Assembly: GCA_039881045.1 (NCBI GenBank)
Contig: JAYWVB010000039.1
Location: forward strand, 124,001 to 188,000
Source of the DNA: Chaetomium olivaceum
Lineage: Eukaryota > Ascomycota > Sordariomycetes > Sordariales > Chaetomiaceae
DNA length: 64,000 bases
Reading direction: 5' to 3'
Positions 24,306 through 36,239 of this stretch are shown here, one piece after another. Position 1 is the first letter of the stretch. Every line of letters starts with the position of its first letter. Position numbers and translations under genes: made by a program. Under the pieces are notes generated by a model. That model was given only the letters and a program-made list of their open reading frames with translations. It did not search any database and was not told the origin of the DNA.

Positions 24306-27300
24306 CTAATCCGCCGACGCCCTCGCCAGCGCCTCATGCAGATGTGGCGGGAGGCGATAGCGCAGCTGGGTGGTATAGGACGTTAAATCGACGCTCATCT
24401 GCTTGAGCTCGTCGACCATCTGGCGGGCCGTCGACTGGTTGCCGCTGAATTGGCCCGTCACGAGGCGCTCACGCTGCTTGGTGCAGCAGATGACGGTCCA
24501 CATGAGCAGGTTGGGCACGTTGATAGCCACTGGCTGCGACAGCGACGAGAACTTAGCTGCGTACGCCCGGATCACGCTCGGGTCGCCGCGCGCCGTGAGC
24601 GGGAGGATGTCGAGGGACCGGATTTGCTAAAGGCAGTCGTTGTTAGTGTTTCTTTCTGGCGACAGGAGTGGGAAATAAATGGTGCCCGGAACGGGGGAAA
24701 CAACTCACATCGAGACACTGCGGCCACTTGCCCTGCTCAACCAGGTTCTTGATGTCGCTCATCCTCAGCAGCACCGTGCACGCCACCCGGTTCGGTTCGC
24801 GAATCTTCTGCCAGAACATGTGGTCCCGCTCGTACATGCTCATCATCGTCCTGGCCAGTTCCACCGGGTCGTCGATGGCCGCCAGACTCAGACTGCTGCC
24901 CCGCTGAGCAGCATCCGGCTCCGCGCCGCCCTCGACGCGCGGCTTCACCGGCACCAGCCGCAGGGACTCCTCGCCAATCTCGAGCGAAACGGCCTCGCTC
25001 AGCGCCCTGCTGACGATCGACACGACCGTGTCGTAGTCCTCCGCGAGGTGGTACAGCAGCACCGCGTCGGTCGTTCGCCCGTTGTCGTCGGCGAAGCTGG
25101 CCGCCTGCAGCGTGATAGCGCGGATGAAGTCGTCTTCCTGGCCGAGCGCAATCAGCGGGCCGCGGTCCTCGACCACGCCCCTGATGCGCTGTCCGTCCGG
25201 CTTGATGTCGCCAATCAGCCGGCTGAACTCGCGCGACTCGAGTACCAGCTCGCGCAGGGCCTCGTGGCAGAGTGCCGCCTGCTGCTGGCCGCCGGCTTCG
25301 TCCGCGTTCAGGCATATGAGTACGAGATAGTCGACAGCCGCGGCGGCGTTAGCGGCGCGGAAGTCGCGGGTGTAGTAGCCGAGCATGCGCCCAAAGTTGA
25401 TCTGCGGCTGGCTCCGTGTGTTGTGGGACAGCAGCTCGTTGGCCGTTGACTGCGTGTCAGCCGGGCGCAGGAGGCCGTAGTATGTAAGTGCAATAGCGAA
25501 GTGGACCGCGTCAACGTAGGAGAAGGGGTAGAGGTAGGCGATCGCCTGTTCAAACATGCCCGACAGCACTTGCAGGTAAAAGAACATGCCGAAGCTACCA
25601 TTAGTGTCCTCGGCCAATGTCTTGGGGAAGTGTTTCAGGCCGATCTCGCGAATGCTGGTCTGGAGCTCAGTGAGGCCGTATGACTCGCCTGCAAGCTCCA
25701 AGGACCGGTCCGTCTCCCGGGCAAGGTTGAACTGCAGCCAGATCCAGTCGTTGACATCCGTCTGCAGCCCATCCAGGCTCCGGTTGGTGAGATCGCAACG
25801 GCCAATGATCTTGTAGCAAGCCATGCGGAAGGGATCGATCGAGCCTTCGGGTGCGTTGCGGATCCGCTGGTTGTACTCGCTCATGCACCGGTCCTGCATC
25901 TGCCGCTTGAGCCGGCGCTCTTCGCTGGAGGCGTAGCTGTTGATGTAGCCCGAAAATGTCCGGTCGATGCTGCGGAAGTGGTTCTGGTTCTCGTTGACGT
26001 ACTGCGCGGCCTCTCGTGGACAAAACCCCCGCAAAAGGTAGAAGACGATGGCCCAAATGTATTCGTTATTCGCCTGCTGGAGGTCGACATTGTCGGGGAC
26101 GAGCGTCTTCCGGGCGATGCGGAGCCGGATGTAGGCCTTGATCTTGCTGACCACGTCTGGCAGGCCGCCCAGGTTGGCGTCCTGCGGGTACTTGGCAATC
26201 AGCGAGTTCACCTCGTTCCAGAACTGCTTCTCCAAGAACGCGTTGGCCCCGCTAAGAATTTGCTTCCGCATTGCCACGGCGTTCGCAGAGTGATGGTTGG
26301 GATCCAGGTAGAGCTTGGCGTATTGCCGTTCCTTGGGCGTCTCTTCTGCTTCGGGGAACTCCCCAACAATCTCCATCATCGCCCGATACGCCTCGACAAG
26401 GTGCGGCCCGTGACGATCACCAGACTTGGACTCCAACTCGGCCAAGTCCCGGCAGATGTAAATGGGCAGCGACTGCTGCCGGGCATTGTTGAACTCGTGA
26501 ATCTTCTCGGCCAGCTTGCCTTGCTTTTCGCGCAAGAACCGATCGTCCATCGACCCGGCCCCAGACCCAGTCGCAGTCTTACGGGTCTCGACATCCGTAA
26601 ACTCGCTCGCGTGCGATCCGATCTGGCTGGGAGTCCCAATAACAGAGCGCTGCATAGCCGATCTGCCCAGCACACTCGCCCGCTGAGTGGCCCTCTCACC
26701 GCCGGCAGCCTGGCTCGCCTTGCGCCTAGACCGTCCGAAAGTGCCCTGCCCATCCTTCTGTGGCGTCGAGGCGCGCGCTGCAGCCTGCGCGGACCCCGAA
26801 GCATCCTCTCGCGGCTTGATTCCAAAATGCTGGTAAATCCGCTTCCGCTGTGCCTCCCACTCCATCGTTACGTTGTCCTCGAGGAACGTGTCGAAGTCCC
26901 GCACCGACCGGTCCAGTCCGTCTGCGATCATGCTCAGCGTTGTCTTGGTCTGCAGGTTCGAAAGGTATGTCTCGACATCAAGCTCGCCAACACCACCGAA
27001 CGCTGACCCTTGACCGGCACCACGCTCCCGTGCCTGGAGTCCGAAGGCACCCAGGTCGCGCACCGCCGCGCCGGGGTCGACACCCGAAGCCGCAAGGAAA
27101 TATGCGCCTTTCCATGCTCGAAGGGCTTGTCTTGCGATGGTCCCAGCGACCTGAGACGCTGACGGAGATCACCCAGTCCCAGCTGGAGCGAAGGCAGCTC
27201 CCCCAGCGCGGTTTCCCCTTCGGCTTGTTTTTTGTTCTTCGCTAGGAGGCTGTCGAACAGGGCGCCTGTCGGGAGGGCGGATGATGGGCCTTGTTGCTGT

Positions 27301-27794
27301 TGTTGCTGTTGCTGCTGCTGGTTTGTTGACGCACCGAGGTTTGTGTTGGTGGTGCTGCCAAAGCCAAGGCCTCCCAGGCGCAGGCCCCCTCCCTGGGGTG
27401 CAGAGAGAAGGCTGGCTCCAGCTGGCTGCGTGGTGGTAGCGGTCGAGGCGCCTAGGCCCAGTGTGCTTCCAAAGAGGCTGTTCCCGCCTGTATTGGCTGG
27501 CTGGTTCGTTACTGTTGCTGTTGACTGGTTGCCTCCGAAGAGCGATGCTTGCGGAGTGGTGGTCGATGTGCCGAACAACGAAGAACCCAGGTTGAGTCCC
27601 GCCGGTCGAGGTTGGGTTGGGGTTGTCGTACCAGCTGCGCTGGTCCCAAAGAGAGAGTTCCCTGTAGTCGTCGAGCCGAAAATGCTATTACCGGCGCCGG
27701 GAGCGGTGCCTTGGTTGGCGCCTGGTGTTGAATTGCCCAACATTCCCGTCGAGTTTGCCGCCGCGGGCGTCCCCCTTCCCATGAAAAGTGACAT
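24306..27794 (-). CDS. NIC96: Nucleoporin NIC96 / Nup93 family (one frame break)
   Basis: Structural linker nucleoporin of the nuclear pore inner ring. Exons 27794-24709 and 24626-24306. The N-terminus (about residues 1-190) is Thr/Gly/Asn-rich with SIFG and SLFG motifs and a ten-Gln run. Residues after that match the Nic96 linker motifs, including YLSNLQTKTTLSMIADGLDR and VRDFDTFLEDNVTMEWE. The remainder is the long alpha-helical solenoid (Nup93/Nic96 domain), for example FYLLRGFCPREAAQYV and LGYYTRDFRAANAAAAVDYL, ending LPPHLHEALARASAD. The exon sum is one base short. Upstream coding ends PFEHGKAH while GVDPGAAVRDLGAFGLQ is in another frame, so a base is missing near 27098-27104. Corrected length is about 1135 aa. 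The gene lies tandem with the FGGY kinase, with no obvious link. Confidence 0.92.
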
Positions 27795-28326
27795 GGCAGC
27801 GATGTGTTTCTAACGCCAATTCCTTGAAGTTGCTTGCGGCCGAAGATGGGGGCGCGCAAGATGGCCCGTTTGTGGGAGAGAGTGTTGGCGAGAAAGAACA
27901 CTGCTTGGTTTTTCCACGTTGTTTTTCTGATTGTTGACCCTGCCGTGCCTGCCTTGAACCTGAAAATGCTTTGGGGACGCGCTTACAGGGGATTGAGTGG
28001 GGCGGCCAGCAGGGTAATCATCCAGTGGGTTGGTGAGTTGGGAGCTTGGGCCACATGCAGCTCACAGTTGACCCGCCAATGAACTCTTCATCTCCAATTT
28101 ATTACAGAGGACGACGCACAGAAGGAGAGAAAGAGTCCAATCGCTCCGTGCATTGTTACAAAATACAGGCTCGCACTCATCAAGGACCAAACAAATTGCA
28201 GATAAATCGTTTCATTACCATGAGTATCTCTAACTAACCGTCTAGCTGAATCGAAATGAAAGTGATCAAGCCACGCAAAGTCAGGCATCTACCGTCATCC
28301 ACCTTTCCCGGTCATCAATCAATCCA
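27795..28326. other. Spacer between NIC96 and FGGY kinase
   Basis: Promoter of NIC96 and 3' flank of the kinase, both on the minus strand. Nothing else recognised. Confidence 0.5.
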
Positions 28327-30317
28327 TTAGTTGCCGGCCTCAGCATCCAGTGTCGACCCCTTCAGCGCTTCGTCGATCTTCCTCCGGTAATCCTGTTGGG
28401 TCTTGCACTGGTCCAAGAACACCTCGTACTTGGCATCCAACAACTTCTTCTCGGCCGGGTCATTCCGGCACCAGACCACCTTGCCCGGCTTGCTCATGCG
28501 GTCCATAATATCCCACAGCGGCTCCGTCTTGCCCTTCTTGTCTGCGCTGGCCGCTTTCGCTCCCAGCATGGCGGCACCGTGCACGACGGCCGCGTTGACG
28601 TAACGCGGGATCAGCACCGGCATGCCGCACGCCGTGGCGATCAGGTCCATGAGGATCTCGTTCTGGCACTGGCTGCCGGACATGAAGATACTCTTAATAC
28701 CGTGTCCGGAGTTGTTCATGGCCTCGACGATCTGCCGGGTCTGCAGCGCGATGAACTCCATGGTCGAGTAGTACAGCAGCGCCATGCCGTCCTTGCTCTT
28801 GTCGCTGCTCATGCCGATGATGGCGCCGCGCATGTTAGGGTCGGCGACCGGCGATCGGTTACCCCAGAGGTCGCCGTAGAAGAAGTAGTGACGGACCAGG
28901 AATGAGATGGACGGCGCCTCCGTCTTCTCGGCCAGGTGCCGGAGATGGTCGTTGAGGTAGTCGTAGATGCTCTTACCCGCCGCCTCGGCCTCCGTCAGCG
29001 TGTCGTAGTATGCCGCGTGTGTCTCGAGCATGTGCTTCATCAGCTCGCCGGTGGCCGACTGTCCGCCCTCGGCCATCCAGAAGTCGGGGATCAGAACGTC
29101 GCGGTAGGGACCCCAGACGCCCGGCACGAAGACAGGCTCCCTTGACATGGCCAAGTGGCAGGTCGACGTACCCGCCACTGATGCTAGCCGTGTAAAGGCC
29201 TGCGAGACATCGTTCGGCGCAACTGAATCGTCAAGGCAGTCCGGGTCCAGCTTGACCTTGGCTCCGACCGTGCCGATCCAGCCGGCGTAGGCGTCAATGA
29301 CACCGCTTCCGATGGCAATGCCAGGCGGCAAGCCAAATTCCTTGGCCGCCTTCTCGCATAGCCCACCAACCAGCTCGCCCGCGCTCAAGAACTCGCCATT
29401 CTACCGCTGGTCAGTAAGCTGCTTCATCTCTATGCGAGGGGCAAGAAACGAAAAGAAAGAAAGAGATACTCACAACACCATTAACACCGCCCACCCTCTT
29501 AAACCCATCATCCGCCAACTCCCCAAGCCCAATATCCCTATAAAAGTCCTCCTGCCACCCCTTCACACTCCCCATCCACACCGACCGGCACATAGCCCTG
29601 CTTACAGACGGCACTACAAAAGCTGCGCGTCTCCCCGCCCGTGGCCAGATGGGTCAGCGCATCGGCCAAGTCATAAAACTTGCACCTATCAAACAGCTCC
29701 TTCGGCATATGGTTCTTCAACCACAGCACCTTGGGCATCTCCATCTCCACGTTCATCTTGCCGCCCAGGTAGCGCAGCAGATTATGGCCCGTCTCGTTGA
29801 TCAGCTCGGTCTCGGCCAGCGGGCGGTGGTCCAGCCACAGGATCACGTTGCGGTCTTCGCCGTCGGTGTTGGCAAAGTCCGGGCCCGTCACGGGCACGGG
29901 CTCGTCCGTATCGTGCGTGAAGACGGCCAGCGAGCACGTCGCGTCGAACCCGATGCCCTTGATGGTGGAGGGGTCGGTTTGCGAGTCGGCGATGGTCTTG
30001 CGCACGCAGTGCGCGATGGCGTTCCAGATGTCGGTTGTGGATTGTTCCTGATGAGGGGGTATGGTGTTAGTCTTTAGGTCGTTGTTGGTTTGGCTGGCTG
30101 GCTGGCTGGCTGCCCTGGGCAAAGCGGAGGGGTAGGTGGGAGGAGGGGGGGGAGGTTTGGGACTTGCATAGTGTGAGCCGGTGTAGCCGTGTGCGGGCTG
30201 CCAGAGCTTGATGTTCTGGCTGGCAAGTGCCTTGATCTCGCCACTGGCGTCGATGATGCAGGCCCGCGCGGAGCCTGTCCCGACGTCTACGCCGATGTAA
30301 TGGTCCTGTGATAACAT
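28327..30317 (-). CDS. FGGY-family carbohydrate kinase, pentulose kinase type (one frame break)
   Basis: ATP-dependent sugar kinase of the FGGY family. The long form and motifs fit the eukaryotic FGGY/YDR109C group, whose members phosphorylate D-ribulose. Exons 30317-30168, 30047-29474 and 29400-28327. Visible are the N-terminal phosphate loop YIGVDVGTGSARACIID, GIGFDATCSLAVF, VILWLDHRP, and the C-lobe GIAIGSGVIDAYAGWIGT with the catalytic Asp. Intron 1 appears to be GC-AG: GCAAGT at 30167 follows HYAT-type coding and the reading resumes EQSTTDIWNAI, as family members do. The exon sum is one base too long. KQGYVPVGVDG and SVKGWQEDFYRDIG lie in different frames, separated at a CCCC run (29570-29573 on the plus strand), so an extra base is likely. 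Corrected length about 598 aa. Exact substrate is not provable here. Confidence 0.88.
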
Positions 30318-32020
30318 GGTGAGCAAGGCGTTATTCGGTACCGGATTCTATGGTGTCGACCAACCCCGGAAGCCCTGAGTTGAGGTGAGGTTAGTGATGC
30401 TGTGGTGTGGAGGGCGTGGGTTGGCGGATCGACTTACATTTCTTCTGCTTTGTGTTGAATCGTCATGATCGTCATGATGGGCCGAGTTTAAAAGCTCGGC
30501 TTTAGTGTGACGGGTATACTGCCTCAGAATTGGGCCTTGTTGCACTGTGGGAGGCTAGGAGGTGAGACACAAGAGGAGGAAGAACGATTGGAATCACTGA
30601 TAGCAGAGCTTGGTTGGGAAAGGAAACGGGGATTGTTCGAGTTCAATTCTCAGACGGCCGGGTTCCCTTAAAGAAGGAATCGTCCCATGTTCTAGAGCTA
30701 TGATAATGGCATCCATGGATGGCATTGGGCAATGGGAGAAATGGGGGGGATGGGGGTGAGAAAGCAGAAATCCCATGGTCGGGATGGTTCCACCTGCCCT
30801 CGTCATCCCAAAATCCCGTATCTTGTAAACTCTTGGAAGCACACCATGGAGTCTCGGCACACGGGGGGAGCGAGGGGAGCTGCGGGCGGTATGCAGGGAA
30901 GAGGTCGAGACCCATTGAGGTTCTTGGTTTGCCAACTCAGCACTCATCAACTCAACCCAGCCTCGAGCCAAGCTCAACAAGTCAACCGGGAGGGTGGGAT
31001 ATCGTGTGTAAAAGTCTGGCCATCACGCGTTGTCACAGCACCAGCAGGATCAGCAATGATCAACACCTGTGCGTACACAAGTACACGCCTTATCTCTGAA
31101 GTCGGTAAGGGGGTTGCAGCGACCAGAGCTTGATGTGCGGGTTCACCGGGGGGCAGCGTTGGGAGGTGCAGCGAAACCGCAACCTTTTGCAGCTTTTGCG
31201 GGTCCGACATGGAAGCACTCTTCCCGCGTGACATGCAAAGCTTTCTTCGGGTCGGGCTAGAACCAGGGCCACACGCGTCTGGATCGCCGCTCCCCCACTC
31301 AAACACCATCTTGTTCCTTCCCCGGAGCTCTACCGAGCTCTCGACGCGAAGCTGTGGGTGTGCGGCCACTAAGTGCGGGGCTACTTTTTGTGGGCGAAAG
31401 CGGGCGGCCCGGGCTCCCCGGAATCCGGACCCGGCAGGGCTGTCGCAGCGCCTCCGAGGAGTTGGAACGTCCACCGCCGAGTTGAGAGAATGCCGATCGC
31501 GGACATTCTGCTGTGTTGTCCGTTCTTGTCCGTTGCTTCTTGTCCGTTGTCCGTTGTCTGTCTACCCGGAGTGTCTTTCGATCAACCTAAACGACAACTC
31601 AGCGAGCAGGGAGGGGTGGAGTCGTAGGGGGGGCTGCCATTGGCGCTGAACTCTCTTCCCTCTTTTGTCATGTCTTTTCTTGTTCGTTGTTATATTCTTC
31701 TGGTTTATGTTGCTGGGTGAATCGGAGTCGATTGCATCGGTGCGGGGCCGGGTCAACCTAGCTCTGGGTCAGCATCTTGAAGGATTGTTTAACGCTTGAC
31801 TTTGCGGTGTTTGCCCGATTTGGCTGTACTTCTAAGAGCAGAATTGAGAGTTAAACACGTAAACCTGAATTGGTGATGAAGATGTGGGATGAAAGTTTTA
31901 GGGATAGGAAAGAATGTCAAGGCAGCAAGGTTGGGGGTTAGGTTGATTAGGGAAATGTTTCCGATTGCGAAAATGAACTTCTGAAAACTTCCACCTTACA
32001 ACACCCGACCCTCCATCAAA
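30318..32020. other. Divergent promoter region, FGGY kinase / SMN
   Basis: Contains the start regions of two divergent genes. Open frames of up to 166 codons occur on both strands around 30.7-31.5 kb but resemble no protein family and have no coherent exon structure. No gene called. Confidence 0.5.
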
Positions 32021-32932
32021 ATGGCCTCTGAAACGGCAGCAACCCACGAAGAGATTTGGGACGACTCAGCGCTGGTCGATTCCTGGAATGAGGCGTTAGA
32101 GGAGTACAAGGTTAGTGGGCGACCTCGTTTCGAAACCGCGACAACTGCACTTGTTCACCTTCAAGACAGGCCGAGAGACGCTGACACAACCGCAGAAATA
32201 CCACAGTATCCATGCGAAAGGCGGCACAGTCGATGACATCCCAGCCAGTGCAGATGAAATGTAAGACCACCACCATCCCAAACGCTCGGGCGACAGACCA
32301 AGAGCAGGGCGTCGGGCCATGATCCCCTTTCTGATGGCAAGGTAGGACCGGAGCAAATGCCGGTGCCAAGCCTGAAATAGGCAAGCTCACCGAGCCTTTG
32401 GCAGAGGACGAGGACGAGGGAGAGGTGGATGAGACGATATCCATGGATGAGAGCGACGAAACATCGCACCCGCGCAATTTCGGATGCTCAGGGCTCCGGG
32501 AACGCGAAGAAGGTACGGAGATCTGACCCTTTGACCTGCAGGAGGAGAATCTGGGAGATCGTCAAAGCTTGGCATCAAACACTCAACCTCCCTGAACTAT
32601 CCTCAACTTGTTTCGCGCCAACTGACAGTTGACGAACGGTCGAACCCGAACAGGGAGATGTGATAGCTCCTGCGTTAGGACCAGAGGCGTTTCTCGGGAC
32701 TGGTGAGTTTTGGGTGCTGAATCTCGAAACGGCCGACGAAGCTAACATGTCAATGAAAGTCCAAGACGGGGAGCTAAAGAAACTCTTGATGTCGTGGTAT
32801 TACGCCGGCAAGTTTACTTTGTCCCACACCTCAATTCTCCGACTAACTCTTGCAGGATACTACACGGGCCTCTACGAGGGCAAGCAACAGGGTAGCCAGC
32901 AGGCAAAAGGAGGAGGACCGAAAGGCCCTTGA
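32021..32932 (+). CDS. SMN (survival motor neuron) homologue, minimal form (one frame break)
   Basis: Core subunit of the complex that loads Sm proteins on snRNAs. Exons 32021-32110, 32196-32260, 32346-32512, 32654-32702, 32760-32807 and 32856-32932. The N-terminal Gemin2-binding helix is clear (IWDDSALVDSWNEALEEYK then KYHSIHAKGGTVDD). The C-terminus carries the YG box for oligomerisation, LLMSWYYAG joined to YYTGLYEGKQQ. No Tudor domain is present, as in fission yeast. The linker is acidic. The last intron starts GCAAGT (GC-AG) and is exactly 48 nt. The exon sum is one base too long: acidic coding EDEDEGEVDETISMDESDE and the splice phase after SDAQGSGNAKK need different frames, suggesting an extra base near 32469-32475. 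Corrected length about 164 aa. Confidence 0.85.
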
Positions 32933-35044
32933 GAGTGTTGTCGAGGAGCTGGTTTCTGAAGTGTTTATCGAGCGAAGCATCAGCCATTTCGAAGTATCTC
33001 CTCGAATGGAAATGGTAACCTAATGCTCCGAATTCGACCAGATATCAAAATCCCCGAGACCTGGCATGTGCGTGGGCGAAGATGCAGGAGCATGCCCCAC
33101 AATCAAACGAGAAGAGGCTGAAAAGCTGGGGTAACAGCATCTGGAAATGTAAAATTCAGGGTCTTGGCATACCTAACTACCAATTGGGAAGCCCCTGGTC
33201 CCCAGGCCCAGTTAACCCTGATCGCCACCGAAAACGGCCTCCTGCGACAACTTGCGTTCCAGAGCCCTGACTTTTCGCACGGCTTCGTGTGTTCCAGGTC
33301 TGAGCATCGCCATGGCACGTATCAACTCCGCAGCCTCTTGCGCCTTGCTTCACTCTTCAGCATGGTAGTCGGCAAGGGTAACGGACTTTCATCCAACGGA
33401 AAGCCAAATCCGGCATCCGCCCACTCCCCTTCCCTGCCCTGCCCACCCGCCGGATGAGCTGCATGCCCGCGTCGCCGTCGAATGCGCACGCAGAACATCG
33501 AATCACCCCACTTGCATTCGGCATTTCACGGGGACACTGAGCATCTCCGTGCTCACTTCCTTCCCACGCCCTCCAAGCAGTGGCTTAGTTTCATGCACGG
33601 GCGCAACGCGCAACACGATCCCCCTTCCTGGATCCGTTGGCTGCCTCCCGTTTTCTCATCCAGCTACGGAAGTCGTCTGGTTTGTGAACACCCTCCGGCC
33701 ATGAGCCTGCCAGCCTGCTAGTCGAGATCCGTGCCAAGCCCAGGCTCGGAGGCCCAGACCGGCAGAACCCCCGGGAGTTGCACAAGGTGGGCCGCTCCAT
33801 CACTCTAATTCGGGCCCGCAACCCAGAAGCCAACGTTTATCTTGACTTCGACTTGCCCCGAGGCATTTGAGGGCAATTCTAACAGACCCCGAGCAACATC
33901 TCCAGAGTCCCTAAAATGTCGTAAAAACCTTTGTGACTGTAACATCCCTGTGTGGCGATACGACCTTTGTGATGGACGGGATGCCGCTGCTTGTCGAGTC
34001 AAGCGAAACGCCCACGCTTCCGTACCAAGAAACATAGGAAACGCCCGAAACAGGATAGCGGGCCGCCACCACTGGCCGCGATGGTTATTCAACATGCCGG
34101 GCGGTTGCCGTTTTCTCCGGCCTATGGCTGCCGTTGTCGAGGCCAAGCGGTTATTAAGCGCGCCGACCTGGTCCGAAGTGTCGGCCGCATGTTTCTGCAA
34201 TGCCCAGAGACACCGAGGAACGAGACAGGCTTGTACGCTGTTCCGAACGGGTGACACGAATCGCTGCACACAGTAGACAATAAGACTTGGCACTTATAGA
34301 ATGGGTAAGAGTCTGATAACTCTCTTTTTTGCAAGGAACAAAGACTCAGGGTCTCGCAAATGTCGCCTTCCGGGCCAGGTCCGGGGTAAACAAACCCCTG
34401 TTCGGTTCCTTCGTCCCATCTTATCCGTCCGTGCACGTTAAGCTTGGCGAAATGCTAAACGCCATTCTGAGACGATTGTGTCACAGCCGACCTCCTGCTT
34501 CCAACCCCCTAGGTCTGGGCCATTATCGCCCTCGCTGCACTACTGTGTAGCAATTACGGCATCGCCTCACAGTGAAGTCCGTGATGTACGGACGACCCAT
34601 ACCGCCCCCCCTCCCCCAGCTGAGCGTGGCAGGGACGTGGCAGGGGAAGTCGCTACCACGGTGATGCCTTCCGAAGTGTTTCGACTTTCTCAGGACTTCA
34701 CCCCTCCTCACCCCTCGCTGGCCGGGATCTTCTCGATTCCACAGCCTGGGACGCCGTGTCGAAGATCATCATGCTGCGATATAAGCTGTGATGGGTCCCC
34801 TCAGATGGCCACTCAAGAAGTCTTGTTTCCTCTTCTCATCCTCTCTTCCACCATTGCCTTCTCTGTGTGTTTTCGCTCATTTGGTTGATCCGTTCTTTTC
34901 TTCCTACATCATTCGCTTCTACACGAGCAGGGACTCGCTTTGGCATCCAGATTATATATACCAATTCTCTCCGTCATATATTTCCCTGGCGGATAAACGA
35001 AAACGACTTCTACGAAGTAGGACGAAAGAAGAAGAAAAGGCACA
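32933..35044. other. Intergenic between SMN and cupredoxin genes
   Basis: No gene recognised. Another frame stays open for about 30 codons past the SMN stop (to about 33020), but nothing family-like is read. The last 250 bases are pyrimidine-rich and probably form the 5' UTR of the secreted protein. Confidence 0.5.
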
Positions 35045-36239
35045 ATGAAGTTCTCTACAGCAACGGCGATGGCATTGGGCATGGCGCCCCTGGCGTTGGG
35101 CAAGGCGGTACGCAACGCCTACCCGGTCGGCGAGACGGCCACATCGTTGCCGTCCCCGGCGGCAAGAACAGCGTCCAGGCTTCCGACCAGCAACTTGCCG
35201 AGCTCGCCCGTCTGATCGGCCTTAACCGCGGGTCCGGCACCTCCATCAACTTCCTCTGGGTTAACATTGGTGGCGGCGCGGCGACCACCGTCGTTGGTGA
35301 GGCTCAGACCGTCACCGTCACCCAAACCGTTGGCGGCGGCGCTGGTGCTACGCCCCCGCCCGCTGTCGTAACGGACGAGGCCGGCTCGACTACGGTTGTC
35401 GCCCCGCCTACCGGCACCGTCGGAGCTGGCGGCGCCACCCACAGTGTTACTGTTGGCGGCCCTCAGGGTCTCTCCTTCAACCCGCAGCAAATAAGCGCCG
35501 CGATTGGCGACACCGTCATCTTCAGCTTCCTCAGCCAGAACCACACGGCTACCCAGTCCGCCTTCGACACCCCCTGCGCTGCCCTCGACGGCGGCATGGA
35601 CTCGGGTTACCAGGCCAACCCCAACAACACCGTCAACCCGCCGCCGCAGGTTGCTATGCAGGTCATGGTTGACACCCCGCTTTGTAAGTTCCCATATCAC
35701 CCGCCGTCCTCTCACAGCTCCAGAAACTAACCAATTCGTGTCTCTAGGGTTCTACTGCCGCCAGGGCAACCACTGCGGCAGCGGCATGGTCTTCAGCATC
35801 AACCCCTCCGCCGAGAAGACCCACGCACAGTTCCAGGCGCTCGCCATCCAGCAGAACGGCCAGGGCGCCGGCGGTGCCATCACCGGCAACCCCCCCAACG
35901 CTGACCCCAACGCCGGCACCGGCGGCGCTGCTGATGCGTCCTCCACCGTCGTCACCCCGCCCGCCGCGACCCCCACCGATGCTGCCGGCGCCGTCAACAC
36001 GGGCATCGCCACCGGTGTCGGCCAGGTCGGCGCCGACGGCTCGTGCGTCTGCGCCGTCCAGTGCAGCGTCGGCGGATTCCCCAACCAGGCCGTCCAGGGC
36101 CGCGACAGCTTTGGCGGGTTTGGCGGTAAGTTTCACTTCTGAACTCCCTACGTTTATACCGCAGGGACGTGTGGCTAATGGGTGACGAATAGGCGCCATC
36201 CCCATGGCCATGGTCGAGCCTGCGGCTCGCAAGGCATAA
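35045..36239 (+). CDS. Secreted cupredoxin-like (type-1 copper) protein
   Basis: Probable extracellular blue-copper-like protein. It begins with a signal peptide (MKFSTATAMALGMAPLALGKA), then a Thr/Val/Gly-rich segment (TVTVTQTVGGGAGAT), then a plastocyanin-like fold. Putative type-1 copper ligands are all visible: His in SQNHTATQS, then Cys, His and Met in FYCRQGNHCGSGM. The tail is Ala/Gly/Thr/Pro-rich. Firm introns are 35684-35747 and 36126-36192; the protein ends AMVEPAARKA. The signal-peptide frame and the domain frame differ. Either an extra 71-nt intron (35108-35178, GTACGC..CAG, no obvious branch site) is removed, giving 330 aa, or one base is missing near 35125-35130, giving about 354 aa. 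I slightly favour the missing base. The function of this fungal family is poorly known. Confidence 0.82.

Noticed and set aside
32933..33020. Possible extension of SMN past its stop in another frame
   Set aside because: The YG box is already followed by a short tail as in relatives; the extra frame has no conserved motif.
33805..34293. 162-codon minus-strand frame between SMN and cupredoxin genes
   Set aside because: No recognisable domain, no introns or start context; overlapped by other frames.
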